DNA of 64,000 nucleotides from Pontiella agarivorans (GCF_034531395.1 NZ_JARVCO010000007.1:62001-126000), one strand, 5' to 3'. Positions 27,038 to 35,899 are shown, numbered from the stretch's first letter. The notes: generated from the sequence alone by a model not told the origin. A program made the numbers and translations.

Positions 27038-27924
27038 AGGGTCTGCCTTTCTCCTCGGGTTCGGAAAAAGCGGGCTAGATCGCGTACGTGGTCGCGGTCG
27101 GTGTGGACATCGATCTGGTCGATATTGAGCCGGGTGAACTGCTCTCTGATTTCGAGTTGCCGCGCTTTGGCTGCAGTATTGAATCTTTTACGTGCAGCTG
27201 CACTGGCGGTATCAACGAGAATCTGCTCGCCGGTTTCGGCATCCTGCAGTTCCACGAGCCCGGCGTTGGGAAGTTCACGTTCTCGCGGATCGGTGATGGT
27301 TACGGCAATGAGGTCGTAGTGATAGGCCGCGAGTTTCAGCTGTTTGTCATAATTGGTGTCCTGGAAATCGGAGATGAGAAAAGTGACGCATTGGCGCTTG
27401 ATCATTTTTCCGAGATAGTCGAGCGCGCCGGCAATACTGGTGCCGGTGCCTTTGGGATTAAAACTGAGGATTTCGCGAATGATGCGCAGTACGTGGTGTT
27501 GACCTTTATCGGGGGCGATAAAGCATTCGACTTCATCGGTGAAAATGAGCAGTCCGACCCGGTCGTTGTTTTTGATGGCCGAAAAAGCAAGCATGCCGCA
27601 AATTTCTGCGGCGATTTCATTTTTGGTTTGTTTCATCGATCCGAATGCGCCGGAGGCCGACATATCGACCAGAAAGAAGAGCGCTTGTTCGCGCTCTTCG
27701 ATAAAGCGTTTCACAAAGGGTTTGCCCGTGCGCGCCGTGACGTTCCAGTCGATAGTGCGTACTTCGTCTCCGGGCATGTATTCGCGGACTTCATCGAATT
27801 CCATACCGCGTCCTTTGAAGACGCTTTTATATTCTCCGCCCAGTAGTTCGGTGACGACCTTGCGACTTTTAATGTCGATTTGGCGGACGCGTTTCAGCAG
27901 TTCAGTTTGACGTTGATCGCTCAT
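27034..27924 (-). CDS. DUF58 domain protein of the MoxR/Bat cluster
   Basis: A 296-residue soluble protein. The segment GRGMEFDEVREYMPGDEVRT followed by DWNVTARTGKPFVK is the hallmark of DUF58 proteins, which carry a VWA-like fold with the partial metal motif DMSASGAFGS. DUF58 proteins are nearly always next to a MoxR ATPase and are thought to act with it on envelope or redox-enzyme assembly. ATG at 27924 (MSDQRQTELL) is preferred; the 18 residues before it are low in family resemblance. It overlaps the lipoprotein gene by 4 bases and lies 63 bases after moxR. Confidence 0.88.
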   Translation of the reverse strand: MSDQRQTELLKRVRQIDIKSRKVVTELLGGEYKSVFKGRGMEFDEVREYMPGDEVRTIDWNVTARTGKPFVKRFIEEREQALFFLVDMSASGAFGSMKQTKNEIAAEICGMLAFSAIKNNDRVGLLIFTDEVECFIAPDKGQHHVLRIIREILSFNPKGTGTSIAGALDYLGKMIKRQCVTFLISDFQDTNYDKQLKLAAYHYDLIAVTITDPRERELPNAGLVELQDAETGEQILVDTASAAARKRFNTAAKARQLEIREQFTRLNIDQIDVHTDRDHVRDLARFFRTRGERQTL

Positions 27925-27987
27925 GGATGTGAGACGTGACGACTGAGGCGTGAAAGAAAAACACGACTCATGCAGCACGGGTCTGTA

Positions 27988-28977
27988 TTACGGCACTTCG
28001 ACGGTATCGAGGATTTGTTTGAGGATGTCCTCGGAGGACTTTTCTTCGGCGGCGGCTTCGTAGGTGAGCAGTACGCGGTGGCGGAGCACATCCATGGCGA
28101 CATCTTTTACGTCCTGCGGAACGACATAGCCGCGGCCGTTGAGCATGGCTTTACCGCGAGCGGCGACGGAGAGAAAAATGGTGGCGCGCGGTGAGGCGCC
28201 GTAGCGGATCATATCGGCGCAATCGAGACCGAATTTTTCGGGGTCGCGGGTGGCCTGAACCAGATCGAGAATGTAGTGTTCGAGTTTTTCATCCATAAAG
28301 ACGTCATCAACCAATTTCCGGAGCCGGTTGATATCTTCGATTTGCATGACCGCCTGGATATCAATTTTTACGTCGGTTTTGCCCATGCGTTTCAGGATGC
28401 GGTGTTCTTCATCTTTCGTGGGGTAAACCACGTCGAGTTTGAACATGAAGCGGTCAACCTGAGCTTCGGGGAGGTGATAGGTGCCTTCCTGTTCAACAGG
28501 ATTCTGAGTGGCGAGCACGAGGAACGGTTCGTCGAGTTTATATGTTTCATCGCCGATGGAGACCTGATGTTCCTGCATGGCTTCAAGCAGGGCACTCTGA
28601 ACTTTGGCGGGGGAACGGTTGATTTCGTCGGCGAGAATGATGTTGGCGAAGATCGGACCTTTGTGGGGTGTGAACTCGCTGGTTTTCGGATTATACATCA
28701 TGGTTCCGAGCAGGTCGCCGGGTAAAAGGTCGGGCGTGAACTGAATGCGGTTAAAGCCGGCATGCAGCGTCTGCGAAAGGGTGGTGACGGCGAGGGTTTT
28801 CGCGAGTCCGGGAATGCCTTCGATCAGCACATGGCCGTTGCAGAGCAGGGCGAGGAGGAGCGCTTCGATGAGATCCTCCTGACCGATGATCACTTTGCCC
28901 ACTTCATCGCGGACCTTCTGGAGCACTTCACTTTCAGCCTGATAGCGCTCGTTCATCTTAACTATATCGTCATGCAT
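27988..28977 (-). CDS. moxR: MoxR family AAA+ ATPase
   Basis: A 329-residue chaperone-like ATPase. Walker A is GIPGLAKT, Walker B is LADEINRSPAKVQ, and sensor regions include ATQNPVEQEGTYHLPEAQ, all typical of MoxR. The C-terminal lid domain runs from about residue 225. It is the first gene of the minus-strand Bat operon, upstream of the DUF58 and VWA genes it is expected to remodel. ATG at 28977 (MHDDIVKMN) is chosen over one five codons upstream, because GGCAAAG there fits poorly as a leader peptide; the choice is not certain. The promoter should lie in the 168 bases up to the UspA gene. Confidence 0.93.
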   Translation of the reverse strand: MHDDIVKMNERYQAESEVLQKVRDEVGKVIIGQEDLIEALLLALLCNGHVLIEGIPGLAKTLAVTTLSQTLHAGFNRIQFTPDLLPGDLLGTMMYNPKTSEFTPHKGPIFANIILADEINRSPAKVQSALLEAMQEHQVSIGDETYKLDEPFLVLATQNPVEQEGTYHLPEAQVDRFMFKLDVVYPTKDEEHRILKRMGKTDVKIDIQAVMQIEDINRLRKLVDDVFMDEKLEHYILDLVQATRDPEKFGLDCADMIRYGASPRATIFLSVAARGKAMLNGRGYVVPQDVKDVAMDVLRHRVLLTYEAAAEEKSSEDILKQILDTVEVP

Positions 28978-29160
28978 ATCTTTGCCTTTCAAAAAAGAAA
29001 CGGGGGAATATAGCCCCGTTTATCAGCTGGAACACTAATAAAACGCCCTGAAAAACGGAGCTTGGACAATCCCTTTGGTTAGAGGCATGTGTTATGAAAT
29101 TATGAGTGAAATGCTAAGATAACGGGGCGGAATCGGAGTCTTAAGATTTATTAAGGAACA

Positions 29161-29643
29161 TTATGCAGCAGGGTTCGGCACAATCAGAACATTGCATTTT
29201 GCGTGGCGGATGACGGCTTCGGAGACGCTGCCCAGCAGTGCTTTGTGCAGCAGTCCATGACCGTGTGAACCCAGGATAATCATGCTGCATTCCTGTTCCT
29301 GTGCTTTTTCCAGAATCATTTCGGCCGCATCGCCTTTTACGAGGAGGGCTTGAGCATCGGCGCCGTTTTTCCGGAGATTGGAAGAAATATTAAGTAATTC
29401 GTTGTGTTCGCGCTTGAGTTCTTCTGCGCTGATATCGCGCGCCAGCTGGACATCGCCGGGCAGGGAAACGACTTCGGGGGCGTAGTCGGAGAACTGGGAG
29501 GTTTGATAAACCAGGGCTGTGGCATCGTCGCCAACCACATGAAGAACCCATAGTTTGGCTTTCAGTTTTTTAGAAAGGTCCGCGGCTTCTGTGAGCACGG
29601 AACCGGTGTTGCGGGAAAAATCGACGGCAACGAGCAGATTCAT
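29161..29643 (-). CDS. Universal stress protein, UspA family
   Basis: A 160-residue single Usp domain. The ATP-binding signature G-x2-G-x9-G-S is visible near the C-terminus in GSHGHGLLHKALLGSVSE, and the N-terminal MNLLVAVDFSRNTG holds the usual VAVD motif. It belongs to the ATP-binding branch. It lies 69 bases downstream of the small Fis-type HTH gene on the same strand, so it may be the last gene of the kinase operon or have its own promoter. A palindrome near-copy at 29369 is read as SNLRK. Confidence 0.9.
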   Translation of the reverse strand: MNLLVAVDFSRNTGSVLTEAADLSKKLKAKLWVLHVVGDDATALVYQTSQFSDYAPEVVSLPGDVQLARDISAEELKREHNELLNISSNLRKNGADAQALLVKGDAAEMILEKAQEQECSMIILGSHGHGLLHKALLGSVSEAVIRHAKCNVLIVPNPAA

Positions 29644-29712
29644 CTGAGATCCTCCTGTTCTGACCTATCCATTTTAGTCTGGAACTGTTGTTTGGCAATG
29701 ATGTTTCCGGAA

Positions 29713-29925
29713 TTAGACGTTTTTTCCGTATTGAGGTTCAATGCCAAGTTTATCCATACGGTAGCGCAGAATGCGGCGGGTGGTGCCGAGGTGTCTGGCG
29801 GCCTGGGTATGGACACCGTTGCATTTTTCCAGTGCCTCATGTATCAGGCTGCGCTCAAAATCGCCGACGGCCTTTTCAAGGTTGATCGGAGTCTCCGGGG
29901 GCCGGACGCTGGCGCAGCGGTTCAT
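29713..29925 (-). CDS. Stand-alone Fis-type helix-turn-helix protein
   Basis: A 70-residue protein consisting almost wholly of the C-terminal DNA-binding domain of NtrC-type regulators: FERSLIHEALEKCNGVHTQAARHLGTTRRILRYRMDKLGI. The receiver and sigma-54 AAA+ domains that normally precede this domain are absent. The start codon shares ATGA with the stop of the sensor kinase upstream, so it is translationally coupled. It could be a small Fis-like DNA-binding protein or the remnant of a full regulator. The reading frame is intact and the helix-turn-helix looks undamaged, which favours a working protein. Confidence 0.72.
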   Translation of the reverse strand: MNRCASVRPPETPINLEKAVGDFERSLIHEALEKCNGVHTQAARHLGTTRRILRYRMDKLGIEPQYGKNV

Positions 29926-31913
29926 ACTTCGTCTTCCAGTGCCGGGAAAAGGATGGTGATGGTTGTTCCGCCGGAGCTGGTATCGATGTCGATTTGACCG
30001 TTGTGATCGATCACGGCTCGTTTTGCAATCGGCAGGCCCAGCCCGAGGCCGCGGGCTTTGATGGTGGAGAATGGCGAGAATACTTTGTCGCGAATGGATT
30101 CGTCGATTCCGGAGCCGTTGTCAGTGATGATCAGGTAGATGCTGCCGGTCTGCTTATCCGGAGAGCGACCCTTCACGGTTACATTAACGCGCGAGCCCGG
30201 TTTGTTGGCCAGATTTTCGGCGGCGTTTTTCAGGAGATGATATACGCCTTCTTCGAGGGATGTCGGAGCGCCGTAGACCATCAGCGAAGAGTCATCGGCC
30301 GAAAGATGAATCTTAAGGTTGTCGTGGTCGAGTTCGTTCTGGATGCGGGTGACGGCGTGTTCAATCGGTTTGCGGATATCCACAGGCTGGAAGGCCGGTT
30401 TGGGCGGGTTGGCAAATTCGTTGATTTTATCAACAATCTGGTTGAGCCGGTCAACTTCATGATTGACCTCTTTGCTGAATTCAGCGCGGAAATCGGGATC
30501 TTCGTAACGTTCCGGAAGCATTTGTGAAAAAGTTTTAATGGCCACGAGCGGGTTGCGTATTTCGTGGCTCATGCTGGAGGCGAGTTCGTTCCAGAAAGAG
30601 GCGCGTTCAAGCTGCTCTTCTTTTTCCTGCAGCAGTTTTGCGCCGGTAATATCGCGGAGCATCATCATGGCTCCGACGCAACCTGCGTTGTCTGTGAGGC
30701 ACCGGGTCTCGGCAGATACGGTAAGTTTGGTTCGGTTGTCGGTCCATTCAGTAACGTCGTGCGCGGTCTGGTTTCCGATGGTTCTTCGGAACAAGTCTGC
30801 AATACGGGAACCGAGTGTTTCAACCCGCCGGCCGATGATGTCTGTTTCTTCCGGTTTGAGTATTTCTCGTGCGCTGGAGTTGAACCAGCGTATGGTGGCT
30901 TTTTCATCGCACGCCACAATGCCGAAGGGGATTGAGTGCAGGACCGTTTCCGCGAGAGCTTTCTGGAGGGCGGTTTCTTCGTATTGGAACGCTTTTTCAA
31001 GGGTGGTGGATATATGGTCAGCAAGTCCGGTGAGATCTTCGAGGTCGGCGACCTCGAAAGGAATGCCGGTGGAGCGCTGACCAACGAAGATCCAGCCCTT
31101 AATTCGGCCGGCGGCATAAATGGGAATGATGATCTCACCACCGAGGGAGTCGAGCATCTGCTTGAGCATGGCCCGTTCCTGGGGATCGGCAATGTTCTCA
31201 AGGGTTTTTCGCGATACCAGATGGGTATTCATTTCCAGCCATCGAATGAACGCATCGTGCGGATGGATGCTCAGTTGTTCTGTGGCGGCTAGGCAGCGGG
31301 TGCCTGCCTGGAATATATAGTCGGCCTGCGGGTCGGGCTGAATGAAGATACCGGCCCGCGACACCCGTGCGGTGGCCACAAGGCCTTCCACAACACTTTC
31401 GAACAGGGCATCAACGTTGTCGAAGTTGCGCTGGGCTTTGGAGAAATTCTGAAGTGGTGCTGAAAAAAAACTGCGCGGTTGTGGCCGCTGCTCGCTTTTA
31501 CGGGCATTCAGCTTGGTGAGCTCTTCTTCCAGAATGCGGGTTTTCTGACGGAGCATCTGGCATTCAATGGCCTGTTTCAGCAGGGCTTGTAGTGCACGGC
31601 GTTCCGGCTCGAAAGAGGTTCTGGCGAAGGGCTCGAGCAATTCGGCTGCGAGCATAGGGTCGGAGCGGTCGGTTCCGATAACGATAATGATGGTGGTTGG
31701 CCGCTCGCGGCGCAGCATGGAGAGGACATCGAGACAGTTGGGTGCCCGTAGATCCGCCAGCAGTACGGTATCGCCGAACTGTTGAAACCATTGTTCGAGT
31801 TCAGTTTGTTCTTCCAGCTGCTGGATCGCCGTGATGGAGGAGGCCACGCGGATGAAGCGCGAGGTCAGTTCTTCGTCGCGGGAATAAAGAAGGCTGGAGG
31901 GGAGTGTTCTCAT
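29922..31913 (-). CDS. Cytoplasmic sensor histidine kinase (pseudo-receiver, GAF, PAS, HisKA, HATPase)
   Basis: A 663-residue kinase without membrane segments. Residues 1-115 look like a receiver fold with D54 in LLADLRAP but without the acidic pair near the N-terminus, so probably a pseudo-receiver. A coiled coil (115-140), a GAF domain (about 165-305), a PAS domain (about 320-430), the HisKA helix with H450 in SMSHEIRNPLVAIKTF, and an HATPase domain (to the end, with NAAENLAN, DNGSGID and GLGLGLPIAK) follow. It resembles NtrB/AtoS-type kinases. The start overlaps the 837-residue kinase by 4 bases and the stop overlaps the Fis-type gene by 4 bases. Confidence 0.92.
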   Translation of the reverse strand: MRTLPSSLLYSRDEELTSRFIRVASSITAIQQLEEQTELEQWFQQFGDTVLLADLRAPNCLDVLSMLRRERPTTIIIVIGTDRSDPMLAAELLEPFARTSFEPERRALQALLKQAIECQMLRQKTRILEEELTKLNARKSEQRPQPRSFFSAPLQNFSKAQRNFDNVDALFESVVEGLVATARVSRAGIFIQPDPQADYIFQAGTRCLAATEQLSIHPHDAFIRWLEMNTHLVSRKTLENIADPQERAMLKQMLDSLGGEIIIPIYAAGRIKGWIFVGQRSTGIPFEVADLEDLTGLADHISTTLEKAFQYEETALQKALAETVLHSIPFGIVACDEKATIRWFNSSAREILKPEETDIIGRRVETLGSRIADLFRRTIGNQTAHDVTEWTDNRTKLTVSAETRCLTDNAGCVGAMMMLRDITGAKLLQEKEEQLERASFWNELASSMSHEIRNPLVAIKTFSQMLPERYEDPDFRAEFSKEVNHEVDRLNQIVDKINEFANPPKPAFQPVDIRKPIEHAVTRIQNELDHDNLKIHLSADDSSLMVYGAPTSLEEGVYHLLKNAAENLANKPGSRVNVTVKGRSPDKQTGSIYLIITDNGSGIDESIRDKVFSPFSTIKARGLGLGLPIAKRAVIDHNGQIDIDTSSGGTTITILFPALEDEV

Positions 31914-34423
31914 CCGGCAACTTTCTCCTCAAGCAACGGCATGTAGAGATAAAATGTTGTGCCTCTTCCCGGTTCGCTGTCGACTTCAATGACGCCGTGA
32001 TGCTCGCTGATGATTCCGTGCGCAACGGAGAGCCCCATTCCGGTACCCTCACTTTTGCTGGTAAAGAACGGATCGAAGATTTTCTGGAGATTCTCGCGGG
32101 CAATGCCTTTGCCGTTATCAGTGATTTGAATTCGGATACATTTCCGGGTAACGGCGCGGTCCGGTGTATCTCCGTTGGCAAAGCGATAGGCGCAGTTGAG
32201 GGTGCCGACGGTCAGGGTTCCATTTTCACCGATGGCATCGATGGCATTCAAAGCAAGGTTGATGAAGGCCTGTGAAAGCAGCTTGGCATCCCCAAAAATA
32301 TCCGATTTATCCGCTTTGCAGTTGTTTTTCAGTTTGATGTTGTTCTGGGACAGTTGCTCATGAATCAGCTTGAGAGTCTGATCAACGGTCTCCTGCACAT
32401 CCATGGGGACAAGGTGAGGCTTTGCGGGTTTTGAAAAACTGAGCAGTTCGTTAACGATACCATCAATACGCTCCACCTCATGGGCAACCAGCGAGGAGAA
32501 ATCCTTGCGGAAATCTTCGTCGTTATAGCGGCGGGGCAACAGCTGGGTGAAGGTTTTAATGGTTACGAGCGGATTTTTTATTTCATGTGCCATACCGGCG
32601 GCCAGCGTGCCTACACTGGACAGCTGGTCGGACCGGCGCACCTGTTCTTCCAGTGCCTTGAGTTCTGTGATGTCGGTGAAGACCAGCAGTGCTCCCATAG
32701 GTTTGCCGTCATGCCCAAAAAGAAAGGCGGAGCTTATACGGATATATTTTGGGAAATCCTCGCTGTCTTCGTCAGGATAAAGCGTTGCGTCAATGTTGCG
32801 GACACCGTTTTCATTCTCGAGCGTGACTTCGAGAGCCAGATGAATTTCCCGTGGCAATACGGCAATATTTTCGCCGATGGCATTTTTTTCACCGATGCCG
32901 GTGATTTTCTGTGCTTCGTTGTTAAAGAGTGTGATTTTGCGGTTCGGGCTCGCTACCACAACGCCGCTGGCCAGCTGATCCAGCATGATCTCATTCTGGA
33001 TCTTGCTATCCTGCATGGCGGTATAAAGCCGCGCATTTTCAAGAGCAACAGCAAACTGATTGCAGAGGATTTGAAGGGTATCCTGTTCTATTTTGTCATA
33101 GATCTGATTTTTGTTTTTTGGAGCGAGTAAAATCAGGCCAATGATCTGGGATTTTGAATATATTCCTGCGGCGACAGAGACCTCATAACAATTTAATGAT
33201 TTTATTGCTGAGCATATTTCTGAAGTTTGCCGGATACGGGTTAAATGGTCAGAACTGATCGGTTCGTGGATCTTTTTCAGTAATGATGTTATGGGGTTGT
33301 CTGCGGGGAGCTGAAATTTTAATTCTGGCGATATATCAGTTTCCACATATTGATTATTTTGTTTGATGAGAATATGCAGTTTATCTGTTTTGTATGCCTC
33401 AGAAAGTAAAGCGTAAAAGTGTTGTAGTAAAGCGGCACTCGTAGTAACCGATTGGAATATTTCTCCAGCTTCTTTCAGGACACTTTGAACATTGAAAATA
33501 TTAAAGGGTGTAAATATTTTTTCCGTAGCCCTGAGGAAGCGCTGTCGCGCGGGCAGCATGCAGAAAGCAACTGTTAGAGTTGAAATAAAATGACTGGGTC
33601 CAGCCAGACCGATCCCTAATAGTTCAAATAGCGTGCTCGCCACGTAAAATGTCAAATAATACACTATCCCCAAGAAAACAACGACCAGCGCATATGCAGA
33701 TATACGCTGAAGAAGAGCTGATACAGTAAGAATACGGTGTACTGAGATGCCATATGCCACAATCCCGGAAACAGTGAGAACACTTCCTGCGTTGGCAACA
33801 GGTACCGAATTAGCAGATTGGGTAATGAGTCCGACGATAGTTCCTAAAAAAATTCCCACTACTAGTCCGGAAAGACAGGCGAAGATTAAGAAGTCCAGCT
33901 CGAGACGTTTTGATCCTTGAAGGGTTTTTCTGTCTTTTATTACATTAATACTTAAAGCAAAAATTGATCCCAGCATGTATATTAAGAAGAAGATAAAGGC
34001 TGGCCCGTAGTTGGGCTTGGCAATATTAATACTATTCTCAGGGTTGGGAAATTCAACCGATTCTGTAAAGGCAGGGAGGAAGCATAGTGCGACTGCGATA
34101 AAGTTTAGAAGGAGTTGATATTTGCATCGGTTGCTGATTTGTCTTCTAGATGCATTTGGAAATTTAATGGCCAATCTTAGTAACTGAAATGATGTTGGTA
34201 AGCATGATGAGATAGCTGAGGCTAGGTTTATATGAAAAATAGCTTGCGATTCTTCTGAAGAGTTTAATATTAGAATGTTGGCACACAGCCAAAGGACCAT
34301 AAGAAATGCGGAAAGCAAGAAGGCCTGATTCACTCGACGATGTCTATTGGTGAAATAAACAATAACCCCTAGACAGAGATTGGCTGATAGTGCCAAAAAT
34401 AAAATAAAGGTAAGTATAATCAT
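31910..34423 (-). CDS. Membrane sensor histidine kinase (multi-TM, GAF, PAS, HisKA, HATPase)
   Basis: An 837-residue kinase. About eight hydrophobic segments fill residues 1-290, a sensor layout like the 7TM/PrsK-type kinases. A GAF domain (about 310-470), a PAS domain (about 475-590), the HisKA helix with H613 in GMAHEIKNPLVTIKTF, and an HATPase domain (NLALNAIDAIG, DNGKGIA, GTGMGLSVAHG) follow. The kinase core is strikingly like that of the next gene (both read NPLV-x-IKTF-x-QxLPxRY), suggesting a duplication. The DNA for roughly the first 470 residues is clearly more AT-rich than the rest. It begins 1 base after the ketoacyl synthase stop. Confidence 0.92.
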   Translation of the reverse strand: MIILTFILFLALSANLCLGVIVYFTNRHRRVNQAFLLSAFLMVLWLCANILILNSSEESQAIFHINLASAISSCLPTSFQLLRLAIKFPNASRRQISNRCKYQLLLNFIAVALCFLPAFTESVEFPNPENSINIAKPNYGPAFIFFLIYMLGSIFALSINVIKDRKTLQGSKRLELDFLIFACLSGLVVGIFLGTIVGLITQSANSVPVANAGSVLTVSGIVAYGISVHRILTVSALLQRISAYALVVVFLGIVYYLTFYVASTLFELLGIGLAGPSHFISTLTVAFCMLPARQRFLRATEKIFTPFNIFNVQSVLKEAGEIFQSVTTSAALLQHFYALLSEAYKTDKLHILIKQNNQYVETDISPELKFQLPADNPITSLLKKIHEPISSDHLTRIRQTSEICSAIKSLNCYEVSVAAGIYSKSQIIGLILLAPKNKNQIYDKIEQDTLQILCNQFAVALENARLYTAMQDSKIQNEIMLDQLASGVVVASPNRKITLFNNEAQKITGIGEKNAIGENIAVLPREIHLALEVTLENENGVRNIDATLYPDEDSEDFPKYIRISSAFLFGHDGKPMGALLVFTDITELKALEEQVRRSDQLSSVGTLAAGMAHEIKNPLVTIKTFTQLLPRRYNDEDFRKDFSSLVAHEVERIDGIVNELLSFSKPAKPHLVPMDVQETVDQTLKLIHEQLSQNNIKLKNNCKADKSDIFGDAKLLSQAFINLALNAIDAIGENGTLTVGTLNCAYRFANGDTPDRAVTRKCIRIQITDNGKGIARENLQKIFDPFFTSKSEGTGMGLSVAHGIISEHHGVIEVDSEPGRGTTFYLYMPLLEEKVAG

Positions 34424-34424
34424 G

Positions 34425-35657
34425 CTATACTTTCCCTAATATCAGGGAACTGTTTACCCCCCCGGTTCCATGGCTATTGATCAGCGAAAAATCGGCAACC
34501 GTTAATCGTTCTGATCTTGCTACAAAGTCAAGGTCGCACATTGGATCAGGAGTTTCCAAATTGGTTGTCGGCGGAATAGTGCTGTTCTTTAAGCTTAAGG
34601 CGGTCATGATCGACTGTATTGCCCCTCCTGCCGCTAAAGGATTCCCTGTTGATCCTTTTATTGAGGTTGTCGGAATGTGTTGAGCTTGAATGCCAAATAC
34701 GTTTTTGATGGCCTGCACTTCGGAAATGTCTAAAAAGGGATCGCTGGACCCGTGGGCATTTATGCTGTTTATATCCGAAGGTAGTATAGAGGAGTTTTCT
34801 ATTGCCATTTTCATGCTTCGTTCAAGTCCGACTGCCGGTAATGAGTTGATATTGCTTGAGGCCCCATATCCTAAGATTTCTGCATATGGCGATTTCCCCC
34901 GGTTTAGAGCATGATCATATGATTCGAGCACAAGCACTCCCGAACCTTCCGCGATCACACCGCCTGATCGCATAGAGTCGAATGGTCTGCTCATTTTTTC
35001 AGGGGGTAGGTTCGTGTTGTCGGCGAGCATGCCGGCAAACCCAAGTCCTGTAACGACCGACGGTATAATAACTGCATCCGTTCCTCCAACAATAGCAGTG
35101 TCACAAATCCCTTCGCGGATTAAGCGCGCACCTTCGGCAACTGCATCTAATCCACCGGTGCAGCTGTTGGATATGACTGAAATTTTTGTCTCTATGCCCA
35201 GCATAGAACTGATAAAACTTGGAGCGATAACATGAACGCATGCTGAAACAGTAGGCAGGCCTTTCGTAATGCCTTTGTCGACTAAACGACGAGTATGTTG
35301 TTCGACTAAATCAAGCCCGCCTAAACTGATCCCTAAAACGATGGGAAGAGAATCAATCTCCTTCAGGTTCTCAGAGTCTAATTTAGCATCTTTTAGGGCC
35401 ATTACTGTTGCTGCAGCTGCCAATTGAGTATTTCGGCTTTGTCGTTTGGGTTTTAATGATCGATCGATAAAGTCTTCAGGTTTGAATCCGGTAACTTCTC
35501 CTGCAATTTTCCAAGGAATGTCTGAGGCATCAAACTGGGTGATGGGCCCGATGCCGGATTCGCCGGCGAGGAGAGAGTTCCAGAAGGCGTCTTTGCCAAT
35601 GCCATTGGCGGCGAGCACTCCAACGCCGGTTACTACCACTCTGTTTTTGCCGATCAC
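34425..35657 (-). CDS. Divergent beta-ketoacyl synthase (FabF-like) with Cys-His-Asn site
   Basis: A 410-residue condensing enzyme of the KAS I/II fold. The nucleophile is C166 in ISNSCTGG (usual FabF wording is T-A-C-A-T-G), the first His is H302 in NAHGSSDP, and Lys is K334. The position of the second catalytic His (normally G-H-x-x-G-A-A-G) reads GNPLAAGG, so Asn339 replaces it. The C-terminal glycine loop is NSHGTGGVN rather than the usual NSFGFGGTN. It may still extend acyl chains, but the site differs from housekeeping FabF. It heads an operon with two sensor kinases and lies divergent from a FadL-like gene. DNA is AT-rich compared with most of the window. Confidence 0.85.
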   Translation of the reverse strand: MIGKNRVVVTGVGVLAANGIGKDAFWNSLLAGESGIGPITQFDASDIPWKIAGEVTGFKPEDFIDRSLKPKRQSRNTQLAAAATVMALKDAKLDSENLKEIDSLPIVLGISLGGLDLVEQHTRRLVDKGITKGLPTVSACVHVIAPSFISSMLGIETKISVISNSCTGGLDAVAEGARLIREGICDTAIVGGTDAVIIPSVVTGLGFAGMLADNTNLPPEKMSRPFDSMRSGGVIAEGSGVLVLESYDHALNRGKSPYAEILGYGASSNINSLPAVGLERSMKMAIENSSILPSDINSINAHGSSDPFLDISEVQAIKNVFGIQAQHIPTTSIKGSTGNPLAAGGAIQSIMTALSLKNSTIPPTTNLETPDPMCDLDFVARSERLTVADFSLINSHGTGGVNSSLILGKV

Positions 35658-35899
35658 GCGTTTCTGTCCCCTTATCTAGATTTAAGCGTATCCTTATGTA
35701 GCGGAATCGGGTGTCGGCCGCAATCATAGATGATAAGTCTGTATATATATTGGTGTACAATTTTGTACATCAAATATCAATATGTAGTATATATCAAGTG
35801 TTTTTATACAACCTGTAGGTAAAAAATATAGGTGACCAATGGCATATCAAATGCTACAAACAGCCCGGTTTTTTAATGGCCATTTATAGAGGGGTACAT
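35658..35899. promoter_or_regulatory. Divergent AT-rich promoter region
   Basis: This spacer separates the ketoacyl synthase operon (minus) from the FadL-like operon (plus), so it must drive both. It is the most AT-rich non-coding DNA in the window, with runs such as GTATATATATTGG and AGTATATATCAAG. A near-palindrome in its middle is listed separately. Exact -35/-10 boxes cannot be fixed by eye. Confidence 0.6.
35754..35769. promoter_or_regulatory. Candidate operator TGTACA-ATTT-TGTACA
   Basis: Two TGTACA hexamers, each self-complementary, stand 4 bases apart in the middle of the divergent promoter. The 16-bp element is close to a full palindrome and has the size of a dimeric regulator site. 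The coupled Fis-type HTH protein is one possible ligand, by position only. Confidence 0.4.

Noticed and set aside
29640-29840. 66-residue minus-strand frame over the Fis-type gene
   Set aside because: It overlaps the better-supported HTH gene in another frame and has no motif.
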